Of a stretch of 64,000 bases of DNA, positions 33,576-42,343 are shown in pieces. The notes under the pieces were generated by a model that was given only the letters and a program-made list of their open reading frames with translations, had not been told where the DNA came from and made no database searches. Source of the stretch: Bacillus sp. N1-1. Lineage in GTDB: Bacteria; Bacillota; Bacilli; Bacillales; Guptibacillaceae. Made by a program: the position numbers and the translations under genes. Each line of letters begins with the position of its first letter. Within the stretch, counting starts at the first letter, position 1. The DNA lies in NCBI RefSeq assembly GCF_009818105.1, contig NZ_CP046564.1:1736001-1800000 (forward strand), read 5' to 3'.

Positions 33576-34400
33576 TTAATGATTGGCAATTGTTAACAAA
33601 TTTGGTATTTCAAGCTCCCAACGATTCGTAATGGGATTTTTTTTGGCTGTTATCTCAACAGTCGTCGTAATAACACCAGCATCTTTAATATAAACTTCAA
33701 CATTTGTATGAATAAGTTGTGCAAAAGTCTTTTCGGTACTTTTGGTGACTTTCCACTTTGTAAAAGACAAGCGTGAGAGTGCTTTAAGATCCGTTTTTGT
33801 TATGTTTTTAGAAAGGGTTTTTTTTAGTATAGAAGTGTCAGTGTTATTAATAGCAAGCATCAGACTATCAACTAATTCATCCGGTGTTTGGTTCATTAAA
33901 AAGTGATCTAATTGACCGCTTGCTTTCATGATCATTAAGTGGTGAGCGGGATCAGGAGTTGGCGTTTTATGTGTCGTACTGTTGAGGAAGTGGAGACAGA
34001 AGTGTCCATTGAATCCATTATCTAGCGCTCCTGCCCCGTGAGGCATACCGTTCATTGAAGCTGCTATCGTCCTTCCCTCATATAAGACAATGACAGCTCT
34101 TCGTTTCCAACTCCATTCTTCATAGATCCCTTTTAATACACGCGTATCTTCTTTTGTTAAGGGTTGGATATCAGCGTGCTTGCTTCCTGCTCTTCTCTGA
34201 ACCTGAAAAGAAGCACCGCTTTCAACATCAATCATCGTAAAAATGGCTTTCCGTGGTATGACCTCATCTACTTTCTCCCATGGTAGGAGTGTAATTTCAC
34301 TGTCGATTGGTAGGAGGTCATAAAAGGGTTCTACAGCAAAAGTGCTTTCTGAAATGGAAATTGAGCAAAGCAACATTGAAAAAAAGAGTAACCGCTTCAT
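33576..34400 (-). CDS. Exported protein of unknown function with a His/Cys cluster
   Basis: A 274-residue protein with an N-terminal signal peptide (residues 1-22, KRLLFFSMLLCSISISEST, probable cleavage after FA). A conserved-looking central block, SKHADIQPLTKED and WSWKRRAVIV, precedes residues 121-137, HGAGALDNGFNGHFCLHF, in which His121, His133, Cys135 and His137 cluster. This resembles, without proving, the HG...(S/G)xGC core of L,D-transpeptidases. The C-terminal 70 residues look like a separate beta domain. ATG at 34400 follows GGGGGAG. It is divergent from the VanW gene. Confidence 0.65.
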   Translation of the reverse strand: MKRLLFFSMLLCSISISESTFAVEPFYDLLPIDSEITLLPWEKVDEVIPRKAIFTMIDVESGASFQVQRRAGSKHADIQPLTKEDTRVLKGIYEEWSWKRRAVIVLYEGRTIAASMNGMPHGAGALDNGFNGHFCLHFLNSTTHKTPTPDPAHHLMIMKASGQLDHFLMNQTPDELVDSLMLAINNTDTSILKKTLSKNITKTDLKALSRLSFTKWKVTKSTEKTFAQLIHTNVEVYIKDAGVITTTVEITAKKNPITNRWELEIPNLLTIANH

Positions 34401-34518
34401 TAACTCCCCCCTGTTTCTGTTGATCGTTCTTATTTTGCTCAAGCCATTTTGAACTATTCGATTTTATTAAAGAGGCTTATGAAGCATACTACGATCGAGT
34501 TCAGAAAGGGGAAATGAC

Positions 34519-35361
34519 ATGCTTACAATTCTATTAGCATTATCACTGGGGTACGCAGGAGATGGAAAAGAACAACTTATCATTCACCGGAATGGCGACA
34601 ACCCACATCACATTGAAAAACAAGCGCTTTTTTCAGAATGGCTCGGATACCCTTTTTATGAGGAGGAAGAACTGAATAAATTAATGGAGAAAGTAGATAA
34701 GTCGATTTCAAAATCTCCAATAAATGCCTCTATCGATCCACAAGGAGTTATTAAAGAAGGGGTCAATGGGTATGCGTTAAACCGTAATGTTTTTCGAGAA
34801 GTGCTTTTGCAAACGTTGTATCAAGAAGGGACGACATGGATTGAACCAGAAGTGACCATTCGTTATCCGAGAGTAAATGCAGAGCTGCTCGCCTCGATAC
34901 GAAGGAACGAAGTAGGCGCATTTGTTACTCATTTTAGAAAAAATAATCTAGAGCGTACGTCAAATATTGTGCTAGCTGCTGAAGCTATAAACAATACAGT
35001 GGTGTTTCCTGGTGAAACGTTCTCGTTCAATCGAACAGTCGGAAAACGTACAAAGGAAAGAGGATATTTACCGGCCCCAATTATTGTGAAAGGGGAATTA
35101 TCTGAAGGGATAGGGGGAGGAATATGTCAGGTGTCATCCACTCTATTTAATGCGGTGGATCAAGCTGGCGTTCAAATTATCGAACGTTATTCACACAGTC
35201 GAAGTGTTCCGTACGTGAAGCCTGGACGAGATGCAACGGTAAGCTGGTACGGTCCTGATTTTTCGTTTCGTAATAGAAACCAACAGCCATTGCTCATTAG
35301 CGCAAAAGTAGTAGAGGGGTCTGTGGTGATTCGTATTTATTCATCTGAAGAAGAGGGATAA
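34519..35361 (+). CDS. VanW-family protein
   Basis: A 280-residue protein of the VanW family, named from a vancomycin-resistance cluster but of unknown biochemical role. The conserved block is FPGETFSFNRTVGKRTKERGYLPAPI, GGGICQVSSTLFNAV, RYSHSRSVPYVKPGRDATVSW and NQQPLLISAKV. The N-terminus MLTILLALSLGYAG is a short hydrophobic segment that may act as a signal or anchor. It is divergent from the exported His/Cys protein, so a shared cell-envelope role is possible. AAGGGG lies ahead of ATG at 34519. Confidence 0.85.
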   Translation: MLTILLALSLGYAGDGKEQLIIHRNGDNPHHIEKQALFSEWLGYPFYEEEELNKLMEKVDKSISKSPINASIDPQGVIKEGVNGYALNRNVFREVLLQTLYQEGTTWIEPEVTIRYPRVNAELLASIRRNEVGAFVTHFRKNNLERTSNIVLAAEAINNTVVFPGETFSFNRTVGKRTKERGYLPAPIIVKGELSEGIGGGICQVSSTLFNAVDQAGVQIIERYSHSRSVPYVKPGRDATVSWYGPDFSFRNRNQQPLLISAKVVEGSVVIRIYSSEEEG

Positions 35362-35437
35362 AGGTGTCATCGAACTATACAATTAAGAATTTCTTCCTAT
35401 TCGAAAGCAGTAAATCGTTAAGTTCTCTACGCGTCAA

Positions 35438-35446
35438 TGCTATAAT
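35438..35446 (+). promoter_or_regulatory. Extended -10 promoter before the kinase gene
   Basis: TGCTATAAT is an extended -10 element located about 30 bases before the kinase start. No good -35 is visible. Confidence 0.5.
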
Positions 35447-35476
35447 GAAATCACTCTATTCAAAAGGAGACCGCGT

Positions 35477-37327
35477 ATGGAATCTAATAAAACAAATCAT
35501 CCGAAAATTTCCATGCTTAAAGCCGGCTCTGAATTGGAAAAGCAGGATATTAACCTCGAACTAATGGAGAAAAGCAGAAAGCTTGATCACATTTTTAATC
35601 ATTCCCGAGATGGTATGACTCTTTCAGATCAAAATGGAAATTTGGTGGAAATTAATCAGGCTTGTTCCGAGATTTTTGAATTAGATATGGAATCGATTCA
35701 TTCTAAAAAAATTGGCCACCATGTCGCTCCTGAAGGAATTCGCACGTTTCAAAAAATGAGAAGACATTTAGTTGAGGAAGGTTATGTCATTGAAAAGCTT
35801 CCTGTTATTCTTGAGAACGGAAAGCGTAAATTCATTGAGTTATCGATAACCTATAAGGCATACCGTGATTTAAATTTATCGATCATTCGAGATGTAACAG
35901 AAGAACAGTTTCTTTTGAATCAGTTAACGGAAAGCGAAGATAAACTTACGAATATTTTTGAAAATGCTCTTGATGGTATTTTAATCTGGAATCCAAAGCG
36001 AATGATAGTAGATGCAAATCCTGCCGCGTGTAAGTTATTTAACATAAGTCTTAACGAAATAAAAACGTATAATTTATTTGATTTTCTCGAAGGTAAAAAT
36101 ATAACAATTGGAAAAACTTTTCAGGAAAGAGTGGAAAGACACGGAGAGGTCCGTGGAGATATTCAGTTTACAATGCCTGATGGTGAAAAGAAACAATTGG
36201 AGTTCACAACAAAAAAAAGTGCATATGGCAATTTATATTTAACGATTTATCGTGATATTACTCATACAAAACAAATGATCCAAGAGCTTCAACAAAGTGA
36301 AGAACGCTTCCGACAGCTGTTTGAACGGGCGCTAGATGGGATGGCAATTCTCGATCATAATGGCTATATCGTTAATGTGAATGAGTCATTTTGTCAAATG
36401 TTTGAAGTAGATAAAGATCTCATTATTGCAACACATTATTCTCATCTTGAAAATGGTTGTGATATTACCTGGGATAATCCTGCAATGTTAGGGAGAAGTG
36501 GTGAAGGTAAAAGACATCGTCAAAGTACAGGTGAAAAGCAATATTTTAGTTTTACGCTAAGTTACGAGATTTACCCGAATCACCACCTTGTTATCATTCG
36601 AGAGGTGACAGAGATTAAGAATGCTGAAGAAGATTTACGTAAGACAGAGACCACCCACGTACTCGGTGATCTTGCTGCAAGCGTTGCGCACGAAATTCGA
36701 AACCCGTTATCGACTGTAAAAGGTTTTCTCCAATTACTTGATGGAAATGAAGCTGTAAATCAAGAGTTACTAAAAGTAGTGGGAGTTGAAATGCAGCAGC
36801 TTGAGGCGATTGTTAGCGAGTTTCTTTTACTTTCAAAGCGTGAATTTGTGTCATACGAAATAGTTAATTTAAATGAAATGTTGGCTGAATTAGTTGAAGA
36901 TTTATCGCAGAAAGCAGCCGACCGCAATATTAATATTGTCGAGGTCTACGGAAGTATAGATGTGGAGTATAGATGTATTCGCTCACATATTAAACAAGTG
37001 ATAATGAATTTAATCAATAACGGAATTGAGTCCATGCCAAATGGTGGTCAGTTAAAGACTAAACTATTAAAGACTGAGTATGGCGAAATTGTTATTGAAG
37101 TGGAGGATCATGGTGATGGAATACCAGACCACTTAATCAATCGCTTAGGTGAGCCTTATTACCAAACTTCAGAAAAAGGTACGGGGCTCGGATTAATGGT
37201 AAGCTATAAGGTAATTAAAGAACACGGTGGTCAAATCGAGGTAACGAGTAAGAAAAACGAAGGTACGGTTTTTCGTATAAAGCTACCTGCAAACCCACCA
37301 TTCGTTCACATGGAAAAGGAGGAGTAG
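35477..37327 (+). CDS. Soluble three-PAS sensor histidine kinase, possible sporulation kinase
   Basis: A 616-residue kinase with three PAS domains (about residues 35-145, 155-265 and 275-385), a HisKA domain whose phospho-acceptor is His405 (SVAHEIRNPLSTVKGF) and a HATPase_c domain (N box LINNGIESM, G boxes VEDHGDGIPD and GTGLGLMVSYKV). There is no membrane segment. This layout and size match KinA/KinE-type kinases that feed the Spo0F/Spo0B phosphorelay, but the sensing specificity is unknown. No response regulator is adjacent. An AGGAGA site precedes the ATG. The next gene begins three bases after its stop. Confidence 0.88.
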   Translation: MESNKTNHPKISMLKAGSELEKQDINLELMEKSRKLDHIFNHSRDGMTLSDQNGNLVEINQACSEIFELDMESIHSKKIGHHVAPEGIRTFQKMRRHLVEEGYVIEKLPVILENGKRKFIELSITYKAYRDLNLSIIRDVTEEQFLLNQLTESEDKLTNIFENALDGILIWNPKRMIVDANPAACKLFNISLNEIKTYNLFDFLEGKNITIGKTFQERVERHGEVRGDIQFTMPDGEKKQLEFTTKKSAYGNLYLTIYRDITHTKQMIQELQQSEERFRQLFERALDGMAILDHNGYIVNVNESFCQMFEVDKDLIIATHYSHLENGCDITWDNPAMLGRSGEGKRHRQSTGEKQYFSFTLSYEIYPNHHLVIIREVTEIKNAEEDLRKTETTHVLGDLAASVAHEIRNPLSTVKGFLQLLDGNEAVNQELLKVVGVEMQQLEAIVSEFLLLSKREFVSYEIVNLNEMLAELVEDLSQKAADRNINIVEVYGSIDVEYRCIRSHIKQVIMNLINNGIESMPNGGQLKTKLLKTEYGEIVIEVEDHGDGIPDHLINRLGEPYYQTSEKGTGLGLMVSYKVIKEHGGQIEVTSKKNEGTVFRIKLPANPPFVHMEKEE

Positions 37328-37329
37328 AA

Positions 37330-37710
37330 GTGATTGAGGTTCAACAAATACACCACGTAAGTTTAGCGGTTACAGACATTGAAAGAGCCAAAAGGTTTTA
37401 TCGAGAAATCTTGTGCCTGGAGGAAATTGATCGACCGAATTTTGGCTTTCCAGGCGCCTGGTATCAAATCGGAAGTCAGCAACTTCATCTTATTGTTTAT
37501 CCGGAAGCAAATACGCTTCGCGGGACAAATGAATTATCTTCAAGGGAAGGGCATTTTGCCTTTCGAGTGAAGAGTTATGACGATACGCTCCGCTGGCTTA
37601 AGGAAAAAGGCGTAACAATTTATGAAAACCCAACGAGTAAAAGTGGTTTTGCGCAAATTTTTGTTGCCGATCCTGATGGGAATTTAATTGAGTTAAATAC
37701 TGAACAATAA
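37330..37710 (+). CDS. VOC-family (glyoxalase/fosfomycin resistance-like) protein
   Basis: A 126-residue vicinal-oxygen-chelate protein with two beta-alpha-beta-beta-beta modules. The signature HHVSLAVTDIERAKRFYREILCLEE opens it and PDGNLIELN closes it, giving candidate metal ligands His9, a central His in EGHFAF and the last Glu. The GTG start lies three bases after the kinase stop and its GGAGGAG site is inside the kinase gene, so it is translated with the kinase. The substrate is unknown. A second, diverged VOC protein lies at 42.3 kb. Confidence 0.88.
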   Translation: MIEVQQIHHVSLAVTDIERAKRFYREILCLEEIDRPNFGFPGAWYQIGSQQLHLIVYPEANTLRGTNELSSREGHFAFRVKSYDDTLRWLKEKGVTIYENPTSKSGFAQIFVADPDGNLIELNTEQ

Positions 37711-37738
37711 AAAGGCGCCTTATGGCGCCTTTTTATTA
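37709..37738. terminator. Bidirectional terminator between the VOC gene and the 49-residue gene
   Basis: AAAAGGCGCC pairs with GGCGCCTTTT around four bases, with T runs on both strands. Confidence 0.9.
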
Positions 37739-37885
37739 TGGATGAGAAGGAAATTCGTTCTTTTCACGTTGGGGATTAGCGCTTTTTTTCGCTTCCTTTA
37801 CAACTTCCTTCGCTTTTTGTGCACGTCGTTGATCTTCCTTCGCCTTTTCTTCAATCTTTCTAATCTCTTCTCTTGAATGTTCCAC
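37736..37885 (-). CDS. Small charged helical protein
   Basis: A 49-residue product starting at GTG after a perfect AGGAGG eight bases upstream. Residues 1-36 are a charged Glu/Lys/Arg helix (EEIRKIEEKAKED and AKEVVKEAKK) and the end is polar (NPQREKNEFPSHP). No known family is recognised. It is convergent with the VOC gene and shares its terminator. Strong ribosome site and intact frame support expression; the role is unknown. Confidence 0.6.
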   Translation of the reverse strand: MEHSREEIRKIEEKAKEDQRRAQKAKEVVKEAKKSANPQREKNEFPSHP

Positions 37886-38055
37886 TTTAGTTATCCTCCT
37901 ATTTTTATCCAAAATTTGATGAGTGAATTGGATAAATGGTTATTTAACGTACCTTACCGTAAATTAATAAAAGAATCAAGTTTTTTCTGTTTATTCCGAC
38001 ATCTTATCTTATCTCTACACATATGATGGAAAGAAATGAACAGAGGAGGACTTCG

Positions 38056-38214
38056 ATGGTAGGAGTATTGTTAACAATGGTTGTGCTGTTTCTTGGACTA
38101 GCTCTTTTTATGGCAGTCGTATGGAATGCAATCAAAGCTGATTCTGCAAAGTCTGATCTTGAAATGATGTGGGAAAAGTATGAGGAAGTGATTAGGAAGG
38201 AAGACGTGCTCTAG
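38056..38214 (+). CDS. Single-helix small membrane protein
   Basis: A 52-residue product with one hydrophobic helix at its N-terminus (VGVLLTMVVLFLGLALFMAV) and a charged cytosolic tail ending EEVIRKEDVL. ATG at 38056 is chosen because AGAGGAGGA precedes it by about seven bases; an earlier in-frame ATG has no such site. A weak terminator follows. No family is recognised. Confidence 0.6.
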   Translation: MVGVLLTMVVLFLGLALFMAVVWNAIKADSAKSDLEMMWEKYEEVIRKEDVL

Positions 38215-38234
38215 CCCGATTAGGGGCTTTTTTC
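38212..38234 (+). terminator. Terminator after the small membrane gene
   Basis: AGCCC pairs with GGGCT across a short loop and runs into TTTTTCTTT. The stem is only five or six pairs. Confidence 0.6.
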
Positions 38235-38333
38235 TTTGGGGTAAACGAGAAATAGTTGGCTAAAATCTGATGAGATGTTGTTTTCAAATCCTAGAATCAG
38301 GGTAATTTAAAATAGAATTGAGGTGAAGCAACT

Positions 38334-39407
38334 ATGGGGATACGAACGAAATTAAGAAGAAATCGAACTCAAAAAAAAGGAATGCCGCCGGGGTCTCTCG
38401 TTTATATTGGGGATGAACAAACAGAAGAAGTAACAATTTCAGCTATCGCTTTCGACAGTGATGGAATTGACGAATACGAGAATGCATCACTTGATGAAGT
38501 GAAAACAATGATTGATTCCGAAAAAGTTACCTGGGTTAATGTGAATGGTGTACATAATGTTCAACTGGTTGATCAAATAAGCAAGCATGTGGGGTTGCAC
38601 CCATTAACAACAGAAGATATCTTAAATACCGAGCATCGACCGAAAATCGATTTTTTTGAAGATCACTTATTGGCAATTGTAAAAATGCTTCATTTACCAG
38701 AAGAAAGCCCAGATCTCGATGATGAGCAAGTTAGTTTTATCTTGATGGAAAATACCGTAATCACTTTCCAGGAAAAGCGCGGTGATTTATTTGATCCTGT
38801 CCGCCTTCAGCTTCAGGAAAGTAAGGGACGTATAAGAAAAAGCGGTGCTGATTTTCTTTTCTATTCGTTACTCGATGTCATATTTGATCAATACCTTATC
38901 ATAATGGATGAGATGGATGATCGAATTGCTCAGCTTGAAGGAATGATCATGGAAGATCCTGATAATCATTCGCTACAAGACATTAATCAGTATAAGAACA
39001 CCATCCTTCAATTAAAGAAAACCGTGTGGCCTGTAAGAGAAGTTGTGAACAAGTTAATTAATCGCAAAGTTTCTTACATTAAAGAAGATATCTCTTTTTA
39101 CCTACAAGATATTCATGATCACATTGTTCAGGCGAACGATATGGTCGAAACATCAAGAGGTCAATTATATGGCTTATTGGATGTGTATTATTCTAGTTTA
39201 AGTATGAAAATGAATGAAATTATGAAAGTGTTAACCATCGTTTCCACTATTTTTATTCCATTAACGTTTATTGCAGGAATCTATGGGATGAACTTCAACA
39301 ATATGCCTGAATTAAGTTGGAAGTGGAGCTACCCAGCTGTATGGATTGTCATGATTATCATTACTGGATTAATGCTCATGTATTTCAAACGAAAAAAGTG
39401 GTTCTAG
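38334..39407 (+). CDS. corA: Magnesium/cobalt transporter CorA
   Basis: A 357-residue CorA-family metal channel. The large N-terminal cytosolic domain is followed by two C-terminal membrane helices, with the pore signature Gly-Met-Asn in YGMNFNNMPE between them and a KRKKWF tail. WVNVNGVHNVQLVDQISKHVGLHPLTTEDILN is typical of CorA. GAGGTGAAG is seven bases before the ATG. It is the second Mg2+ uptake gene in the window after mgtE. The SDR gene begins nine to twelve bases later and is likely co-transcribed. Confidence 0.93.
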   Translation: MGIRTKLRRNRTQKKGMPPGSLVYIGDEQTEEVTISAIAFDSDGIDEYENASLDEVKTMIDSEKVTWVNVNGVHNVQLVDQISKHVGLHPLTTEDILNTEHRPKIDFFEDHLLAIVKMLHLPEESPDLDDEQVSFILMENTVITFQEKRGDLFDPVRLQLQESKGRIRKSGADFLFYSLLDVIFDQYLIIMDEMDDRIAQLEGMIMEDPDNHSLQDINQYKNTILQLKKTVWPVREVVNKLINRKVSYIKEDISFYLQDIHDHIVQANDMVETSRGQLYGLLDVYYSSLSMKMNEIMKVLTIVSTIFIPLTFIAGIYGMNFNNMPELSWKWSYPAVWIVMIIITGLMLMYFKRKKWF

Positions 39408-39419
39408 GAGGAGAAATTG

Positions 39420-40151
39420 ATGGATAAAGTCGCTGTTGTTACAGGTGCTGGTCATGGTATAGGGAGAGGCGTTGCGATTGCTTATAGCGAGCAGGGGTAT
39501 CGCGTTATCCTTGCTGATGTAAATGAAGAAGGTTGCAAAGAAACGAAACGTTTAATCAAAGAAGATGCGACAGATATTATCCTTACAGACGTAAGTCAGC
39601 CAGAGGCGATCACCCGTCTTTTTCATAAAGTAGAAGAGAAATATGGACGTTTAGACATTTTAATTAACAACGCAGGCTTATCAGAATTTAAGAAAATGGA
39701 TGAGCTAACCGTGAACGAATGGGACAAGGTTATGAACACAAATTTAAGAAGCGTTTTTCTTGGATCACGTGCAGCGGCAGCTGTAATGAGAAAAAATAAC
39801 GGGGGATCAATCGTCAACATCGCTTCTACAAGAGCTTCTATGTCAGAACCGAACAGTGAAGCATATGCTGCTACGAAGGGTGGGATCGTAGCGCTCACAC
39901 ACGCGCTTGCCATTTCCCTTGCTGATGACCATATCACCGTCAATTCAATAAGCCCTGGTTGGATTGAAGTGGAGAATTATGATTCTCTGCGTGAGGTGGA
40001 CCATGAGCAGCACCCGGCAAAAAGAGTGGGGAAACCTTCTGATATTGGACGTGCGTGTCTCTTTCTAACAAATGAAGAGAATAACTTTGTGACTGGTGAG
40101 AATCTGGTGGTTGATGGAGGCATGACTCGAAAAATGATTTATGAGCATTAA
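39420..40151 (+). CDS. SDR-family oxidoreductase
   Basis: A 243-residue short-chain dehydrogenase. It has the Rossmann TGxxxGIG motif (TGAGHGIGRGVA, residues 9-15), NNAG (about 83), a catalytic Ser block NIASTRASMSEPN and the Tyr-x3-Lys pair in YAATKGG, then GWIEVE and a terminal VDGGMT. Substrate is unknown; sequence type is generic glucose/3-oxoacyl-ACP-like SDR. The ATG at 39420 is chosen over TTG just before because AGGAGGAG is better spaced. It follows corA closely. Confidence 0.9.
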   Translation: MDKVAVVTGAGHGIGRGVAIAYSEQGYRVILADVNEEGCKETKRLIKEDATDIILTDVSQPEAITRLFHKVEEKYGRLDILINNAGLSEFKKMDELTVNEWDKVMNTNLRSVFLGSRAAAAVMRKNNGGSIVNIASTRASMSEPNSEAYAATKGGIVALTHALAISLADDHITVNSISPGWIEVENYDSLREVDHEQHPAKRVGKPSDIGRACLFLTNEENNFVTGENLVVDGGMTRKMIYEH

Positions 40152-40253
40152 TCGACTTACAGTTAACGGACAATCCCTATTCATGTTACTATAAAAGCAG
40201 ACCTTCCTTAGAGAAAATTAACAGGGCGAATCATGCTTGAGGGGACGTTTTAA

Positions 40254-40709
40254 ATGGCAAAACATATGGAAATACCTAATTTGTATGAAACAGGAATTGA
40301 AGATCTTGTAATTTCAGCAGAAAAAGTGGCGCATGTACAGCTGACGAATCCTTTGGAGCACGCAATGCTTATCTTGATCAAGTCAGGCTATTCATCGATA
40401 CCCGTGTTAGATACAGAATATCGGTTAAAAGGATTGATCAGTCAGCCGCTTATCCTCGATTCTATCTTAGGGATTGAGCGAATTGAATTTGAAAAGTTAA
40501 GTGAATTAGTTGTCCAGGAAGTCATGAATACCGATATACCATGCATTAATGAAAAAGATGGATTTTTTAAAGGTTTAAAGTTAGCGATTGACCACCCGTT
40601 TCTCTGTGTTGTCGATGATGAGAACATCTTTAAAGGAATATTGACGAGAAGGGCACTTCTTAAATTCGTTAACCGTTATTTGCATGAATCTTCCGTGCGA
40701 CAGTCATAA
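40254..40709 (+). CDS. Cyclic-di-AMP-binding CBS protein CbpB/DarB (YkuL)
   Basis: A 151-residue two-CBS-domain protein matching B. subtilis YkuL (DarB), which in its c-di-AMP-free state binds and activates Rel and pyruvate carboxylase. CBS1 covers about residues 15-70 (ISAEKVAHVQLTNPLEHAMLILIKSGYSSIPVLD) and CBS2 about 85-145 (VVQEVMNTDIPCIN, FLCVVDDENIFKGILTRRALLKFV). It starts the yku-like block. ATG at 40254 is about 15 bases after GAGGGGAC, so the ribosome site is imperfect. The relQ gene and the c-di-AMP target KtrC are also in the window. Confidence 0.9.
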   Translation: MAKHMEIPNLYETGIEDLVISAEKVAHVQLTNPLEHAMLILIKSGYSSIPVLDTEYRLKGLISQPLILDSILGIERIEFEKLSELVVQEVMNTDIPCINEKDGFFKGLKLAIDHPFLCVVDDENIFKGILTRRALLKFVNRYLHESSVRQS

Positions 40710-40715
40710 TGATTT

Positions 40716-40743
40716 ACCCGGTTCTTTAACCGGGCTTTTTTAC
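40716..40743 (+). terminator. Terminator after the CBS protein gene
   Basis: CCCGGTT pairs with AACCGGG around four bases, followed by CTTTTTTAC. Confidence 0.85.
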
Positions 40744-40762
40744 ATAGGTGGAGTTGAGAAAA

Positions 40763-42304
40763 ATGAAATCGCTAACAAATCAAATATCCTATAGTATTAG
40801 AAAAAAAGAAACAAACCGACCACTCGTTCTCGGTGCGATTATTATCGGTATGTTTATGGCGGCGATTGAAGGAACGATTGTTTCCACAGCTATGCCTGGC
40901 ATTGTAGGGGATCTTGGCGGATTTTCAACATTTAGCTGGGTTTTTTCAGCGTACTTATTAATGTCTGCCATCACCGTGCTAATTTTCGGGAAACTTTCTG
41001 ATTTATTTGGAAGAAAGCCCGTTTATACGATTGGCGTCGTGATCTTTCTAATCGGGTCACTTTTATGTGGGTTTGCGGAGTCGATGGAAGCGCTTATCCT
41101 TTTTAGGCTCATTCAGGGGATTGGGGCAGGGGCCGTTCAACCGATTGCTCTTACGATTGTAGGAGATATGTATACAATGGAGGAAAGAGCGAAAATACAG
41201 GGATATCTTGCAAGTGTTTGGGGTATTTCAGCTATAGCAGGACCAGCACTTGGCGGAGTTTTTGTACAATACCTTGATTGGGCGTGGGTTTTTTGGATGA
41301 ATATCCCGCTTGGTATTTTATCTTTGATTGGCATCGTTCTCTTGCTTCATGAATCAATTGATAAAGAAAGAAAGTCCATTGATTATGCTGGAGCAGCGCT
41401 TATACTTGTGTCGATCAGTGCGTTAATGGTCGTGTTAATTGAAGGAGGAGTTCACTGGGCTTGGACATCAGCTCCAACCTTAATTCTCGTCAGTATTTCA
41501 ATTGTAGCGATGGTTCTGTTTTTTAGAGTAGAACGAAAGGTGAAAGAACCGCTAATGCCACTTGGGATTTGGCGGGACCCTGTTATCGCTATTTCAAATT
41601 CCGTTACGTTTACAACAGGGATGATTTTAATTGGAGTTTCGAGTTTTCTTCCGACATTTGTTCAAGGAGTTATGGAAGAGCCCCCTATCATTGCGGGTTT
41701 TACCCTTACAACGATGTCGATTGGGTGGCCGATTGCATCAACGATTGCTGGGAAGCTTGTGATCAAAATTGGATTCAGGGTCACTTCAGTGCTTGGAGGT
41801 ATCGCCCTTATTAGTGGTTCTACCATCTATCTTTTGATGACTCCTGCACTTGGCCCTATTTTTGCAGGAGTTGGTTCGTTTTTCATGGGAGTTGGAATGG
41901 GGTTAACCTCTACAACGTTTATCGTAGCCATTCAAAGCGCTGTCTCTTGGAAACAGAGAGGCATTGCAACAGCTTCAAATATGTTTATGAGAACATTAGG
42001 AAGTGCAGTGGGTGCAGCATTACTTGGCGGTATTTTAAATAGCCGGCTGCAGAAATACTTAGCAAATCATACTTCAAGTGACGAGGTTAATATCAATACT
42101 GCCAATCAGTTACTTGATGAAGCAAAGAGAAAAAGTCTTGACCCAACAGTTCTTGAACTGTTACAAAGTGGATTAACTACCTCATTAAAGTGGGTATACG
42201 GGGGAGTAGCTGTCTTCGCACTTATTAGTTTTGTTCTGGTTCTTTTTTTACCCAAAAAAGCGACGAAGTCAACTTCCAAGGAAAAAGAACTTCATCATGA
42301 ATAA
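40763..42304 (+). CDS. MFS multidrug exporter, DHA2 (14-helix) type
   Basis: A 513-residue major-facilitator exporter of the EmrB/QacA kind. About 14 helices are visible; motif A is GKLSDLFGRKPV (about residue 75), motif C is SVWGISAIAGPALGGVF, and MAAIEGTIVSTAMPGI near residue 30 is the DHA2 motif D1-like segment. A charged C-terminal tail follows the last helix. ATG at 40763 follows AGGTGGAG; a GTG earlier overlaps that site. Substrate is unknown, and drug export is only likely from family. Confidence 0.88.
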   Translation: MKSLTNQISYSIRKKETNRPLVLGAIIIGMFMAAIEGTIVSTAMPGIVGDLGGFSTFSWVFSAYLLMSAITVLIFGKLSDLFGRKPVYTIGVVIFLIGSLLCGFAESMEALILFRLIQGIGAGAVQPIALTIVGDMYTMEERAKIQGYLASVWGISAIAGPALGGVFVQYLDWAWVFWMNIPLGILSLIGIVLLLHESIDKERKSIDYAGAALILVSISALMVVLIEGGVHWAWTSAPTLILVSISIVAMVLFFRVERKVKEPLMPLGIWRDPVIAISNSVTFTTGMILIGVSSFLPTFVQGVMEEPPIIAGFTLTTMSIGWPIASTIAGKLVIKIGFRVTSVLGGIALISGSTIYLLMTPALGPIFAGVGSFFMGVGMGLTSTTFIVAIQSAVSWKQRGIATASNMFMRTLGSAVGAALLGGILNSRLQKYLANHTSSDEVNINTANQLLDEAKRKSLDPTVLELLQSGLTTSLKWVYGGVAVFALISFVLVLFLPKKATKSTSKEKELHHE

Positions 42305-42311
42305 AGTTGAG

Positions 42312-42343
42312 AAAAAACCCGACTCGGTCAAGAGTCGGGTTTA
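42312..42343 (-). terminator. Terminator of the VOC/TSUP unit
   Basis: On the - strand AACCCGACTC pairs with GAGTCGGGTT around six bases and runs into TTTTCTC. The last codons of the VOC gene lie within it. Confidence 0.85.

Noticed and set aside
35364..35564. Short + strand frame overlapping the start of the kinase gene
   Set aside because: It overlaps the kinase coding sequence and lacks a good ribosome site; the kinase start and PAS similarity explain the region.
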